Positions 25,233-33,164 of a stretch of 64,000 bases of DNA are shown here, piece after piece (the first letter of the stretch is position 1; each line of letters begins with the position of its first letter). Both the position numbers and the translations under genes were made by a program. Below the pieces are notes generated by a model, which made no database searches, was not told where the DNA came from, and saw only the letters and a program-made list of their open reading frames with translations. Source of the stretch: an uncultured Pseudomonadota bacterium (lineage in GTDB: Bacteria; Myxococcota_A; UBA796; SXON01); contig CAISIK010000014.1 of assembly GCA_903885375.1 (NCBI GenBank), forward strand, positions 124,001-188,000. The letters run 5' to 3'.

Positions 25233-26054
25233 ATGCGTGATGGCGGCTGGCAGGGAGGAGGGAAGGGGGCGTCGCGTCCCGACCCGCGTACGATGGGCGG
25301 GCGTCGCCCGGTGCAGGCACCGCGCCGATCGCCCCAGGAGGTCCTCGCCGAGCGGATCGCCCACTTGCAAGCCTCCGCGGGGCTCCCGCTCGATCTGGCG
25401 CGGGAGGTGGCCTCCGGCCGCGCCGAGCTCAACGATGTGCTGAAGAAGATGGCGCAGGCCGACGAGGTGGAGCGCCTCATCGCCCACCACGGCATCGACA
25501 AGGCGCTGGCCTGGCAGGTGGTGATGGGCCTGGTCGACCTCCAGAAGGTCCTCACGCGCCGCCGGATCGCCGCCCACCTCGCAGAGTTCCGCGGGCGCGA
25601 TGCGCTCGCCGAGGCCGTGGGCGGCGCCGAGGTGGTGCTCGGCGTTCACGGGAGGCAGGTGACCCGTGGTCGGGTGGTCGCGATCCGCCCCTACGAGATC
25701 GTCTTCGCGCTCGCCGAGGGCGGCGAAGAGCAGCTCCTCCACAAGACCACCGTGAAGTACCTCGCGCCGGCCGACGTGTGGCAGCGTGCCCGCAAGGCCA
25801 TGACGTGGGACGACGCGCGCAAGCGCGCCGACGTGGGGCCCATCCTCCGCCCGCAGGACCGGTTCGGGTGCAGCAACACGCGCCTCGGCGAAGCGTGGGC
25901 CGCGGGGGGGCCTGTGCGGCTCACCCTGCTCGAGGGCGAAATCTTCGTGGGTCAGGTGTCGTGGGTGTCGCGCTGGGACTTCGGTCTCGCCACCCGCGGC
26001 GGCACCGTGGTGGTGCTCCGGCACGCGCTCGCAGAATTCGGGGATCAGGACTAA
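25233..26054 (+). CDS. Protein with two Sm/Hfq-like domains
   Basis: A 273-residue protein not assigned to a named family. Residues 33-130 are helical. Two later segments look like Sm folds. Domain 1 (132-180) reads VVLGVHGRQVTRGRVVAIRPYEI, then QLLHKTTVKYLAP, much like the Sm1 and the KH-containing Sm2 motifs of Hfq. Domain 2 (226-270) reads VRLTLLEGEIFVGQVSWVSRWDF, then VVVLRHALAEF. A tandem Sm protein probably binds RNA. It is two bases upstream of an RdgC-like gene and begins a three-gene operon ending just before tRNA-Arg. The Sm assignment is pattern-based inference; ATG 25233 has AAGG upstream. Confidence 0.6.
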   Translation: MRDGGWQGGGKGASRPDPRTMGGRRPVQAPRRSPQEVLAERIAHLQASAGLPLDLAREVASGRAELNDVLKKMAQADEVERLIAHHGIDKALAWQVVMGLVDLQKVLTRRRIAAHLAEFRGRDALAEAVGGAEVVLGVHGRQVTRGRVVAIRPYEIVFALAEGGEEQLLHKTTVKYLAPADVWQRARKAMTWDDARKRADVGPILRPQDRFGCSNTRLGEAWAAGGPVRLTLLEGEIFVGQVSWVSRWDFGLATRGGTVVVLRHALAEFGDQD

Positions 26055-26056
26055 GC

Positions 26057-26674
26057 ATGGGCATTCTCAAGGGCGGCCTTTCGGTCCGCCGGTACCGCGT
26101 GATCGGCGAGCTGCCGGAAAGCCACACCGATCTGTTCATCGATGCGCTGAACACCAACCAGTTCCGCGAGCCGCAGTCGCCCACCCACAAGGGGGAGGCC
26201 TCGGGCTGGTGCCAGGTGCACAACCTGCTCGACGTCGACTTCTCCGACGTGAACCTGTGGCTCTACAACCAGTACGCCCTCTTCGCCCTCCGGGTGGACA
26301 AGAAGGTGGTGCCAGCCAAGCTGCTGCGCGCCCACCTTGAGAAGCGCATGCAGGCCTGGTGCACCGCCAACAGCCGCCCGCGGGTGCCGGCCGCCGTGAA
26401 GGAGGAGCTGCGCGAGGCGCTGGAGCAGGAGATGCTCCAGAAGACGCTCCCGCGCGTGACCACCTTCGAGGTGTGCTGGAACATGAACGACGGCTGGGCC
26501 GTCTTCACCAACGACTCCGAGCTGGCCAACGAGCGCTTCCAGAAGCTCTTCCTCCGCACCTTCGGGCTGCGCGCCGTGCCCTGGTCGCCGCTGGATGAGC
26601 TGGCGGCGGAAGAGGGCCTGCCGGAAGCGCTGGTGAGCGTGGGTGTCAGTGATCTTCGTGGGAGTGGACGATGA
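26057..26674 (+). CDS. RdgC-like recombination-associated protein, short form
   Basis: A 205-residue protein resembling part of RdgC, the ring-shaped DNA-binding protein that inhibits RecA. The matching core is KKVVPAKLLRAHLEKRMQAW, then VKEELREALEQEMLQKTLPR and NDGWAVFTNDSELANERFQKLFLRTFG, the same order as in RdgC. Standard RdgC is about 300 residues, so this version is shorter and may not form the same ring. The start has AGGA six bases upstream and follows the stop of the Sm-like gene by two bases. The next gene overlaps it by 4 bases. Role in DNA or RNA handling is inferred. Confidence 0.75.
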   Translation: MGILKGGLSVRRYRVIGELPESHTDLFIDALNTNQFREPQSPTHKGEASGWCQVHNLLDVDFSDVNLWLYNQYALFALRVDKKVVPAKLLRAHLEKRMQAWCTANSRPRVPAAVKEELREALEQEMLQKTLPRVTTFEVCWNMNDGWAVFTNDSELANERFQKLFLRTFGLRAVPWSPLDELAAEEGLPEALVSVGVSDLRGSGR

Positions 26675-27207
26675 GCGACGGCGCAACCGAACTCCTACCT
26701 CCGCACATCGCGGCCGACTTCTACCTCTGGGTGTGGTGGCGCTCCGAGCTGCAGGGCGGCCACTTCACGCTGGAGGATGGCACGGCGGTGGAGGTGTACC
26801 TCGATGACCGGCTCGCCCTGCGCGACACCGGCGAGGAGCGTCCCACCACGCTCCTGACGGGCGACAGCCCGGGCACCACGCCGGAGGCCCGCGCCGCCGT
26901 GCTCGGCGGCAAGGTGCCGAAGGAGCTGCGGCTCCTCGTTCGCCGCGAAGACCGCGAGTACCACGTGACGCTCCGCGGCGAAAGAATCGGCATTTCCGGC
27001 GCCAAGCTGCCCACGCAGGTGAAGACCGGCGAGGTGGCCGAAATCCTCTACGACCGCATGTTCGTGTACGAGGAGCTCCATTGGCTGGTCTCCTGCCTGC
27101 TCCGCCAGTATGCGGCCGCCCGCGTGGCGCCCGACTGGCGCGCGAACGTGGTTCCGGCCATGCGGGAATGGCTCTCGCCGCTTGACGCCGAGCCTGCCGG
27201 TGGGTAG
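26671..27207 (+). CDS. Conserved hypothetical partner of the RdgC-like protein
   Basis: A 178-residue protein of unknown family. It has a Trp-rich N-terminus (DFYLWVWWRSEL), a region with DGTAVEVYLDDRLALRD, then VKTGEVAEILYDRMFVYEELHWLVSCLLRQYAA. No signal peptide or membrane span. The start codon overlaps the RdgC-like stop as ATGA, so synthesis of the two is coupled and a complex is likely. The tRNA-Arg gene begins 15 bases downstream. I recognise no function. Confidence 0.7.
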   Translation: MSDGATELLPPHIAADFYLWVWWRSELQGGHFTLEDGTAVEVYLDDRLALRDTGEERPTTLLTGDSPGTTPEARAAVLGGKVPKELRLLVRREDREYHVTLRGERIGISGAKLPTQVKTGEVAEILYDRMFVYEELHWLVSCLLRQYAAARVAPDWRANVVPAMREWLSPLDAEPAGG

Positions 27208-27222
27208 TTGGCCGGCGTATTC

Positions 27223-27299
27223 GCACGGTTAGCTCAGCTGGATAGAGTGTCGGCCTCCGAAGCCGAAGGTCACTGGTTCGAATCCAGTACCGTGCACCA
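27223..27299 (+). tRNA. tRNA-Arg (anticodon CCG)
   Basis: A 77-base tRNA gene. The 7-bp acceptor stem is gcacggt / accgtgc; the D arm is gctc / gagt; the anticodon stem tcggc / gccga holds the 7-base loop ctccgaa with anticodon CCG (reads CGG); the T arm is actgg-ttcgaat-ccagt. The discriminator A and an encoded CCA (27297-27299) are present. Confidence 0.97.
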
Positions 27300-27374
27300 T
27301 CTCGACATCGGCGCTTGCCCCCGGCCCACGGCCAGCTAAGTTGGCGCCGTGCTCGCCATAAAGCGAAAAAATCC

Positions 27375-28235
27375 GTGAGGGCGCGGTTCTGGGGTGTGCG
27401 GGGGTCCATTGCGGCTCCCGGCCCCGACACCCATCGATATGGCGGAAACACCAGTTGTTTCGAGGTCCAGCTTCCGGGCGAGGATCCGCTGGTGTTCGAC
27501 CTCGGCACCGGCGCGCGACTGCTGGGGCGGGCGCTGCTCGGCCGGCCGGAGCGGGGGGTCAACGTCTTCATCTCCCACTTCCACATCGACCATCTCTTCG
27601 GCTTCCCCTTCTTCTCGCCGGTCTTCGCCCCGAGCTTCACGCTGCGGGTGTCCTCGCCCGCCTTCAGCGGCGATACCACGCGCGATCGGCTCGGCCGCTA
27701 CCTCAACGGGGTGCTGCACCCCCTGCGCATGCCCGACCTGCCGGCGCCGATCGTGTACGGCGCCGTGCGGCCCGGCGTGCCCAACGAGGTGGGCTCCGCT
27801 ACGGTCACTGCGCTCGGCCTGAACCACCCGGGTGGCTCCTGCGGCTACGTGGTGAGCGGCGGCGGGCGGAAGGTGGCCTACCTCACGGACAGCGGCCCGC
27901 TGTCGCGCCCGGGGGAGGGGCTCTCCGGCGGTGGGCCCCCGACCGCGCGGGAGGCCGAGGCCATCCGGTTGCTTCGCGGGGCCGACCTCGTGGCGATGGA
28001 CACGATGTTCAGCGAACGCGAGTACATGGAGAAGATGAGCTGGGGCCATGGCTACCCGGAGTACGCAGCGCTCCTGTGCCGCGCCGCCGAGGTCCGCACC
28101 CTCGCGCTGTTCCACCACAGCCCCGATTCCCACGATGATGCGCTCGACCGGCTCGCCGAGAAGTGGTCCGTCGGGTTCGATGGCGTGCGCGTGATCGTCG
28201 CCAAAGAGGGGGCCGACGTGGATCTCGAGGGGTAG
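27375..28235 (+). CDS. MBL-fold metallo-hydrolase
   Basis: A 286-residue protein of the metallo-beta-lactamase fold, close to the PhnP/RNase Z-like group. It begins VRARFWGVRGSIAAPGPDTHRYGGNTSCFEV, continues with LVFDLGTGARLLG, and has the metal-binding HFHIDHLFG (HxHxDH), a later NHPGGSCGY, YLTDSGPL, an MDTMF segment and FHHSPDSHDD. It probably cleaves a phosphodiester or related bond with two metal ions. The GTG at 27375 is chosen because conserved sequence starts there; no good ribosome-binding site is seen. It sits directly after tRNA-Arg. Confidence 0.85.
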   Translation: MRARFWGVRGSIAAPGPDTHRYGGNTSCFEVQLPGEDPLVFDLGTGARLLGRALLGRPERGVNVFISHFHIDHLFGFPFFSPVFAPSFTLRVSSPAFSGDTTRDRLGRYLNGVLHPLRMPDLPAPIVYGAVRPGVPNEVGSATVTALGLNHPGGSCGYVVSGGGRKVAYLTDSGPLSRPGEGLSGGGPPTAREAEAIRLLRGADLVAMDTMFSEREYMEKMSWGHGYPEYAALLCRAAEVRTLALFHHSPDSHDDALDRLAEKWSVGFDGVRVIVAKEGADVDLEG

Positions 28236-28261
28236 CGTCGCTCTACCTGGACGAGTCGATC

Positions 28262-28576
28262 GTGCGGTGCTTCCTCGCTGGGCTCTACCTCACCATCGCC
28301 GCCGTCTGGCTCGCCTGGCTGGCGAGCTGGATCAACCGGGTAGAGCTGAGGGTGAAGGCCACGCCCACGGTTGACCAGCTCGGCTTGCAGTTCGAGCGGG
28401 AGGGGGTGCGCTCCGAGGTTTCGGCCGCCGGTACGCTCGATGGCCGTCGCGTGCGCCTGCGGTGGCGGTCGGGCCTGCTCGGCGAGCGCGTGCACGCCGC
28501 GTTGGATGGTGGGCCGTGGCTGGCGGCCCCGGAGGGCGGGGAGCTGGCGGACTGGCTCAGGGCCGTTCCGCGGTGA
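28262..28576 (+). CDS. Small single-span membrane protein of unknown function
   Basis: A 104-residue protein (GTG start) with one hydrophobic segment near the N-terminus (FLAGLYLTIAAVWLAWLASW). It is followed by a soluble beta-rich tail with FEREGVRSEVSAAGTLDGRRVRLRW. The start is uncertain; the frame is open further upstream, and no strong ribosome-binding site is seen. Its stop overlaps the GTG of the next gene as GTGA, so the two membrane proteins are probably made together. Confidence 0.5.
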   Translation: MRCFLAGLYLTIAAVWLAWLASWINRVELRVKATPTVDQLGLQFEREGVRSEVSAAGTLDGRRVRLRWRSGLLGERVHAALDGGPWLAAPEGGELADWLRAVPR

Positions 28577-29229
28577 ATCCCACACGGCGGGGGGCGGCGC
28601 TGCGTTCCACGCTGGTGCTGGCGGGGCTCACGCTCGCCGGGTGGCTGTCCGGGCGCCTCGGGGCGTGGACGGTCGTCCTCGGGGCGGTGGTCGTCGTCTC
28701 GTTCGGGGGGTGGAGCTTCGCCCGGTGGTGGCGCTCGCCGGAGCGCTGGCCGGGGCGGGTGGTGCGCCGCGGTGCCGACTCCGATGCCGCGCACTGGCTG
28801 GTGGATGTGCCGCCGCCCGCCGCTACGGCCGCTGAGTCGCTCGCGGCTCGCCTCGCCGAGCGGGGCGCGAGCGCCACGTTCTTCCTGGCCCCGGGCGCCT
28901 CGGCGCTGGCGCGCAGGCTGCACCTCGCCGGCCACGGCGTCGCCTGGCTCGGCGTTCCCGCGCCCGACGATGCCGAGCTCGCCGAGCGTCTGGCGCTTTG
29001 GCGTCCGGTGCGAGCGGTGGCGGGCGCCAGTGAGCACCGCCGGGCTGCTGCGCTCGGCCTCCGCGCCGTCGCCCCAACGCTGGCCCTGCCGCTCGCGCCG
29101 TCGGGCCTTCAGCCCGTCGCCACCGACGTCGTGCTCGTGCCCGCGGCCCTGCCGCCAGCCGTCCTCGACGTTTGGCTGAAGGACCACGAGCAGCGGGCCA
29201 TCCGGCTGCGCGGATTACGCGCGGAGTGA
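28573..29229 (+). CDS. Membrane protein with a degenerate NodB-like (polysaccharide deacetylase) domain
   Basis: A 218-residue protein. Two hydrophobic segments lie at about residues 8-50 (LVLAGLTLAGWLSG and VVLGAVVVVSFGGWSF). The soluble part contains AHWLVDVPPPAATAAESLAARLAERGASATFFLAPGA as separate blocks, ending with HLAGHGVAWLG, which match the order of the NodB fold (D-x-P...ATFF...GH). The HxxxH zinc pair and the second catalytic Asp expected in active deacetylases are missing. It is probably a catalytically dead relative that binds glycans or has a structural role. Translationally coupled to the preceding small membrane protein. Confidence 0.6.
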   Translation: MNPTRRGAALRSTLVLAGLTLAGWLSGRLGAWTVVLGAVVVVSFGGWSFARWWRSPERWPGRVVRRGADSDAAHWLVDVPPPAATAAESLAARLAERGASATFFLAPGASALARRLHLAGHGVAWLGVPAPDDAELAERLALWRPVRAVAGASEHRRAAALGLRAVAPTLALPLAPSGLQPVATDVVLVPAALPPAVLDVWLKDHEQRAIRLRGLRAE

Positions 29230-29245
29230 GCTGTCTGACCGTCCC

Positions 29246-30118
29246 GTGTGGCTTCCGGTCGCCTCTGCCCCGGTCGCGGGCTACCCGTGTGGCTTGCGTC
29301 CGCTTCGGCTGATCCCCACGTTGAGTCGCCCTCCGTGGGGCGGGGTGCGCCTTTCCCGCCTCGGCAAGGGGGAAGGCAACATCGGGGAGAGCTGGGAGGT
29401 TTGGCGGGAGAACGTGGTGGCCGGGGAGGGGAAGCCCTTCGGCGAGGTGGCGGACTTCCCCCTGCTCGTGAAGCTGCTCGACACGCGCGAGCGGCTCTCG
29501 GTGCAGGTGCACCCCGATGCGGTGCAGGCGCGGGCCATCGCCGGCGCCCCCCACGGCAAGGCGGAGGCCTGGGTGGTGCTCGAGGCCGAGCCGGGCGCCC
29601 GGATCGCGTACGGGCTCAACCGTGAGCTCTCCGAGGCCGAGCTCCGGGAGCGGGCGGAAAGCGGCGCCATCGAGGACGACCTGTTCTGGCTCGAACCCAA
29701 AGCCGGCGATGTGATCGACGTTCCGCCCGGTACGATCCACGCCATCGGGCCGGGGCTCTTCCTCTACGAGGTGCAGGAGCCGATCGACCTCACCTGGAGG
29801 CTCTACGACTGGGGGCGCGGTCGCCCGCTGCACCTCGCCGAGGCCTGCGCCGTGGCCCGCCGCACGCCTTCGCCGAACCCCTGGCGGGAGCCGGTTCGTG
29901 TGTCCGAGCTGGTGGTCCGGCTCATCGAGGGCCCCCACTTCGTGATCGAGCGGGTCACGCTCCCGCTCACGCGCCAGGGGTGGGAATCGCTCACCCTCCT
30001 CAGCGGCGCGGCAACCGTTGGGGAGGAGCACCTCGCTCCCGGCGAGACGGTCATGCTCCCGCCGGGGCTCTGGCATGTGGAAGGGGAGGGGGAGGCCCTC
30101 GTGGCCCGACCTCGCTGA
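29246..30118 (+). CDS. manA: Mannose-6-phosphate isomerase, class I (short form)
   Basis: About 290 residues. It interconverts mannose 6-phosphate and fructose 6-phosphate for GDP-mannose and surface polysaccharide synthesis. Zinc-site segments are present: LSVQVHPD, GKAEAWVVLEAEPGA and IDVPPGTIHAIGPG, followed by LYEVQEPIDLTWRLYDWGR. Length is like the short Bacillus-type enzymes rather than the 390-residue enteric type. The start is uncertain: GTG at 29246, or a TTG at 29294 that gives RPLRLIPTLSRPPWGG, closer to the usual N-terminus. It follows the degenerate NodB-like gene by 16 bases, suggesting a shared glycan theme. Confidence 0.92.
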   Translation: MWLPVASAPVAGYPCGLRPLRLIPTLSRPPWGGVRLSRLGKGEGNIGESWEVWRENVVAGEGKPFGEVADFPLLVKLLDTRERLSVQVHPDAVQARAIAGAPHGKAEAWVVLEAEPGARIAYGLNRELSEAELRERAESGAIEDDLFWLEPKAGDVIDVPPGTIHAIGPGLFLYEVQEPIDLTWRLYDWGRGRPLHLAEACAVARRTPSPNPWREPVRVSELVVRLIEGPHFVIERVTLPLTRQGWESLTLLSGAATVGEEHLAPGETVMLPPGLWHVEGEGEALVARPR

Positions 30119-30148
30119 TCGCGGGTTCACCGGCCCAACTGTCGTGCT

Positions 30149-31894
30149 ATGGTGCCCGCGAACTGCGGAGCCCGCTTGCTGCTCGCCCTCGCCATCCCCC
30201 TCGCGCATGCCACCACCTGGCCCAGCGGGGAGGTCATCAACCCCGGCGTGTCCGTCGACATCACCGAGGGCGGCTTCGATGCGGTGGCGGAGCTCCTGCC
30301 CACCCTGCTGCCGAGCGCCATCCCGATCGGCGACGTCGGCGATGGTTACGCTGGTCTTCTCGACCAGTGCTGGCTCGGCGGGTACGAATACGCCCTCACC
30401 AACGGCCAGGTCGGCATCGAGGTCACGAGCGTCGACATCTCGCCCGGCGATGGGGTGCTCAACATCGATGCGGCGCTGATGGTTTCGGTCAACACGCCGT
30501 CCGACCCCTTCGACCTCTACTTCAGCCTCGAGTGTATCGACGACACCTGCGCCGGGTATGTCGACCCCTTCCCAGTCGATGTGCACACCTCGATGCGGCT
30601 CTCGATCGTCACCGACGATGCGGGGCGGCGCACGCTCGATGCCACGATGGGCGACATCGAGGTCACCTACGAGCTCGATGGCGCCGATGACATCATGCTG
30701 TCCGGCTGCACCATCGGCGACATCGAGGAGGTGCTGAACTACGTCGGCCTATCGGTGTACGACCTGCTCATCGGCGCGCTCGACAGCACGCTCCAGCAGC
30801 AGATCAAGGACATCGGCCCGCAGCTCGAATCGGCCATCGAGGATGCCTTCGCGAGCGCCAGCATCGAACAGGACCTCGATGTCAACGGCGCGAGCGTGCA
30901 CATCCTCCTGCAGCCCAGCAACGTGGAGATCACGCCCGCGTCGCTGCGCCTGTGGATGGAAGGCTCCTTCGAGAGCGAGCCGGCGGCCTGCGTTGCGGCC
31001 TACGATCCCGGCGGCTCCTTGCGCACCGACTCCACGCTCCCGGAGCCGGATGAGGTGCCGAGCGGCATCGGCAAGGACTACCACGCCGGCGTCCTCGTGG
31101 GCGATGACTTCGCCAACAGCGCGCTCTACGCCTTCTGGCGCGGCGGGCTCCTCTGCTATGAGCTCGATGCGGCCTCGAGCCCCATCCCGCTCGACACGAG
31201 CCTCCTGAACATCCTCACGGGCGATGCCTTCAAGCCGCTCTTCGGCGAGGAGACCAAGCCGGTCACGCTGTCCACCCGGCCCGTGCTGCCGCCCACCGTC
31301 AGCTACGCCGGTCAGTACGACATCGGCCTCACCATCAACGACCTCAACCTCGACCTCTTCGCCGAGCTCGATGGCCGCTCTACCCGCATGATCTCCATCG
31401 AGCTCGATGGGGAGGTGGGCGCCGACCTCGACCTCGACGGGTCCACCGGCAACCTCGCGATCGACCTCGCGCTGGCCCCCGAGAACTTCGTCCCGACCGT
31501 GAGCTACAACGAGATCGAGCCGGATGCCAACGCCGTCGTCGTCGAGAAGTTCGGCGATCTGTTCGGCACCATCCTCGACAGCGTGGTGGGCGGGCTCGTG
31601 AGCGACCTCGGCTTCGCCCTCCCGAGCTTCAGCGGCCTCGGCCTCACCGAGCTGGAGGTCGGCCCCAACGGCGCGGAGAAGGACTGGCTGGGCGTGTACG
31701 CCTCGCTGGGTCCGGTCACCTACACGGGTGGCGACTGCGGCGGCTGTGGTGGAGGCTGCGGCGGCGACACGGGTGGTGGCGGGTCCGACACCGGCGGCAG
31801 CGCCTGCGCGGGCGGCTGCGCCTCGGTGCCGACGGCCCCCTGGGTCGCCATCGGAGCCGCAGTGCTGTGGATGCGCCGCCGCCGGAACGGGTAG
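30149..31894 (+). CDS. BPI/TULIP-like lipid-binding surface protein with a CTERM-type tail
   Basis: A 581-residue protein with a Sec leader (about 21 residues, ending AHA). The mature protein shows alternating beta strands. At about 454-522 a segment resembles the C-terminal barrel of BPI/LBP-type TULIP proteins, including FGDLFGTILDSVVGGLVSDLGF, LPSFSGLGLTELEVGPNG and WLGVYASLG. A second amphipathic stretch LLIGALDSTLQQQIKDIGPQLESAIEDAF may be the matching helix of the other barrel. The end is a Gly/Cys-rich linker, a hydrophobic stretch and RRRRNG, like MYXO-CTERM/GlyGly-CTERM sorting signals. TULIP domains carry lipids in elongated tubes. The assignment is by pattern only. Confidence 0.55.
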   Translation: MVPANCGARLLLALAIPLAHATTWPSGEVINPGVSVDITEGGFDAVAELLPTLLPSAIPIGDVGDGYAGLLDQCWLGGYEYALTNGQVGIEVTSVDISPGDGVLNIDAALMVSVNTPSDPFDLYFSLECIDDTCAGYVDPFPVDVHTSMRLSIVTDDAGRRTLDATMGDIEVTYELDGADDIMLSGCTIGDIEEVLNYVGLSVYDLLIGALDSTLQQQIKDIGPQLESAIEDAFASASIEQDLDVNGASVHILLQPSNVEITPASLRLWMEGSFESEPAACVAAYDPGGSLRTDSTLPEPDEVPSGIGKDYHAGVLVGDDFANSALYAFWRGGLLCYELDAASSPIPLDTSLLNILTGDAFKPLFGEETKPVTLSTRPVLPPTVSYAGQYDIGLTINDLNLDLFAELDGRSTRMISIELDGEVGADLDLDGSTGNLAIDLALAPENFVPTVSYNEIEPDANAVVVEKFGDLFGTILDSVVGGLVSDLGFALPSFSGLGLTELEVGPNGAEKDWLGVYASLGPVTYTGGDCGGCGGGCGGDTGGGGSDTGGSACAGGCASVPTAPWVAIGAAVLWMRRRRNG

Positions 31895-31907
31895 GGCGCC
31901 GCCCTAC
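31891..31907. terminator. Perfect hairpin containing both convergent stop codons
   Basis: Arms gtagggc and gccctac (7 bp, perfect) flank the loop gcc. The TAG stop of the BPI-like gene (31892-31894) lies in the left arm, and the reverse stop of the monooxygenase gene (31904-31906) in the right. Both transcripts end in the same stem; no T run follows, so the terminator role is inferred. Confidence 0.55.
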
Positions 31908-33097
31908 TCGGCGGGCACGAGCCAGACGAAGCCGAAGCACATCTCGTTGCCCGTCTCCTCGCCGAAGGTCACATCCTGGGAGTCGGGGTTGTCGTAGATG
32001 CAGGTGGTCGTCACCTTGTCGCCCGACGTGAGCGACATGGGCTCGTTGAACACGGGCAGGAGCTGGTTGTGGAAGTACCAGCCGTTCATGTCCACGAGGC
32101 ACTGGTCGGACTCCCCCTCCACCGACATGCGGAAGCCCACGCCCGTTTCGTGCATGTGCGGGAAGGCGGCGAGGATCTGCGCGTCGCCGCCGCGGTAGCG
32201 GGAGGTGTCGCTCACCTCGTAGTCGTCGCTGCCGCCGGGGATGCTGAAGCCGGTGGGGCCGTAGGGGAGGGTGCTGACCTCGCGCTCGACGGAGTCGGCT
32301 GTGAGCAGGCCGTAGCCGCTCTGGTCGACGATCTGATCGGCGCCATCGAAGCTGTTGAAGTAGTGCATCTGCAGGATCAGCTCCGCGCCGGCCCGCAGCG
32401 GAACGCCCGCGCCCTCCGGGAACCAGAGCGGCGTGCCGCCGGAGGCCCAGGCGCCCACCACGGTCCACCCCGCCTCGCCGAAGCCCGAGCAGCTGAAGCC
32501 TTCGGGCACCCGCTGGCTCTCGCTGACCGCGGCGGGCTCGAACAACACGACGTGGTGCACGATCTCGGGGCGGTCCACCAGCGCTTCGAGCCCGGTGAGG
32601 TACACGACCGACTCGTTGCCCACGGGCAGCGCGAAGCAGCGGTAGTCGTTGCCATCGGCGCCGAATTCGGGCTGGTAGGGCTCGCCGCGCAGCTCCACGT
32701 CGAAGGGGCCGATGCTGGCGAGGGGACCCGGACCGTCAACCTGGTCGGCGGGATCACCCAGCGCGGCGCCGCCCTCGGCCCAGGCGAGGAGCGTCTCGCG
32801 ATCGCTGTCGGCGAGCACGTAGCGGTCCGAGTTCTCGTAGTCGCGGCAGGAGGGGTCGGGCGCGGCGGGGGGCATGGTGCCCGCGCCCACGTACCCGGCG
32901 ATCGCCGAGGCGAGCGCCACGACGTCGGCCGGGTCGGCAAAGCTGGGCGCCGTGCCGGCCTCGGTGTGGCAACGCACGCAGCTCCGGTCGAGGATGGGCT
33001 TGGCGTCGTGGTAGTAGGTGAGCTCGGCCCCGCCGCCGGGAGGGCTCCCGCTGTCGGGGGCGGGCGAAGGGCAGGCGAAGGCGAGGAGCAGGAGCAT
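31904..33097 (-). CDS. Copper type II monooxygenase (PHM/DBH-like) lipoprotein with an N-terminal haem c motif
   Basis: A 397-residue lipoprotein (leader MLLLLAFAC). A CVRCH haem-binding motif is at 40-44, within a short cytochrome c-like module (DAKPILDRSCVRCHTEAGTAPSF). The rest matches ascorbate-type copper monooxygenases: H181-H182 and H245 are the likely CuH ligands, and H314, H316 and M386 the CuM ligands. The spacings 63, 69 and 70 residues are almost those of peptidylglycine monooxygenase (64, 70, 70). It would hydroxylate a substrate outside the cytoplasm, with electrons possibly delivered through the haem. It is the last gene of the meaB operon. Substrate unknown. Confidence 0.85.
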   Translation of the reverse strand: MLLLLAFACPSPAPDSGSPPGGGAELTYYHDAKPILDRSCVRCHTEAGTAPSFADPADVVALASAIAGYVGAGTMPPAAPDPSCRDYENSDRYVLADSDRETLLAWAEGGAALGDPADQVDGPGPLASIGPFDVELRGEPYQPEFGADGNDYRCFALPVGNESVVYLTGLEALVDRPEIVHHVVLFEPAAVSESQRVPEGFSCSGFGEAGWTVVGAWASGGTPLWFPEGAGVPLRAGAELILQMHYFNSFDGADQIVDQSGYGLLTADSVEREVSTLPYGPTGFSIPGGSDDYEVSDTSRYRGGDAQILAAFPHMHETGVGFRMSVEGESDQCLVDMNGWYFHNQLLPVFNEPMSLTSGDKVTTTCIYDNPDSQDVTFGEETGNEMCFGFVWLVPAE

Positions 33098-33101
33098 GGT
33101 C

Positions 33102-33164
33102 GTTCCGGAACCTCCAGCTTCTAATCAGCCGGCGGCCGCGCGAGCACGGATCCGGAACGTTCCG
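33102..33164 (-). promoter_or_regulatory. Pair of GGAAC/GTTCC palindromes before the monooxygenase gene
   Basis: Two perfect palindromes share the half site ggaac: gttccggaac at 33102-33111, 4 bases upstream of the monooxygenase ATG, and cggaacgttccg at 33153-33164 inside the 3' end of the preceding lipoprotein gene. Such paired sites can be operators. An alternative is a leader structure covering the start. Regulator unknown. Confidence 0.3.

Noticed and set aside
27223..27299. tRNA-Arg considered as an integration site for a mobile island.
   Set aside because: No integrase gene and no direct repeat of the tRNA 3' end were seen in the flanking sequence.
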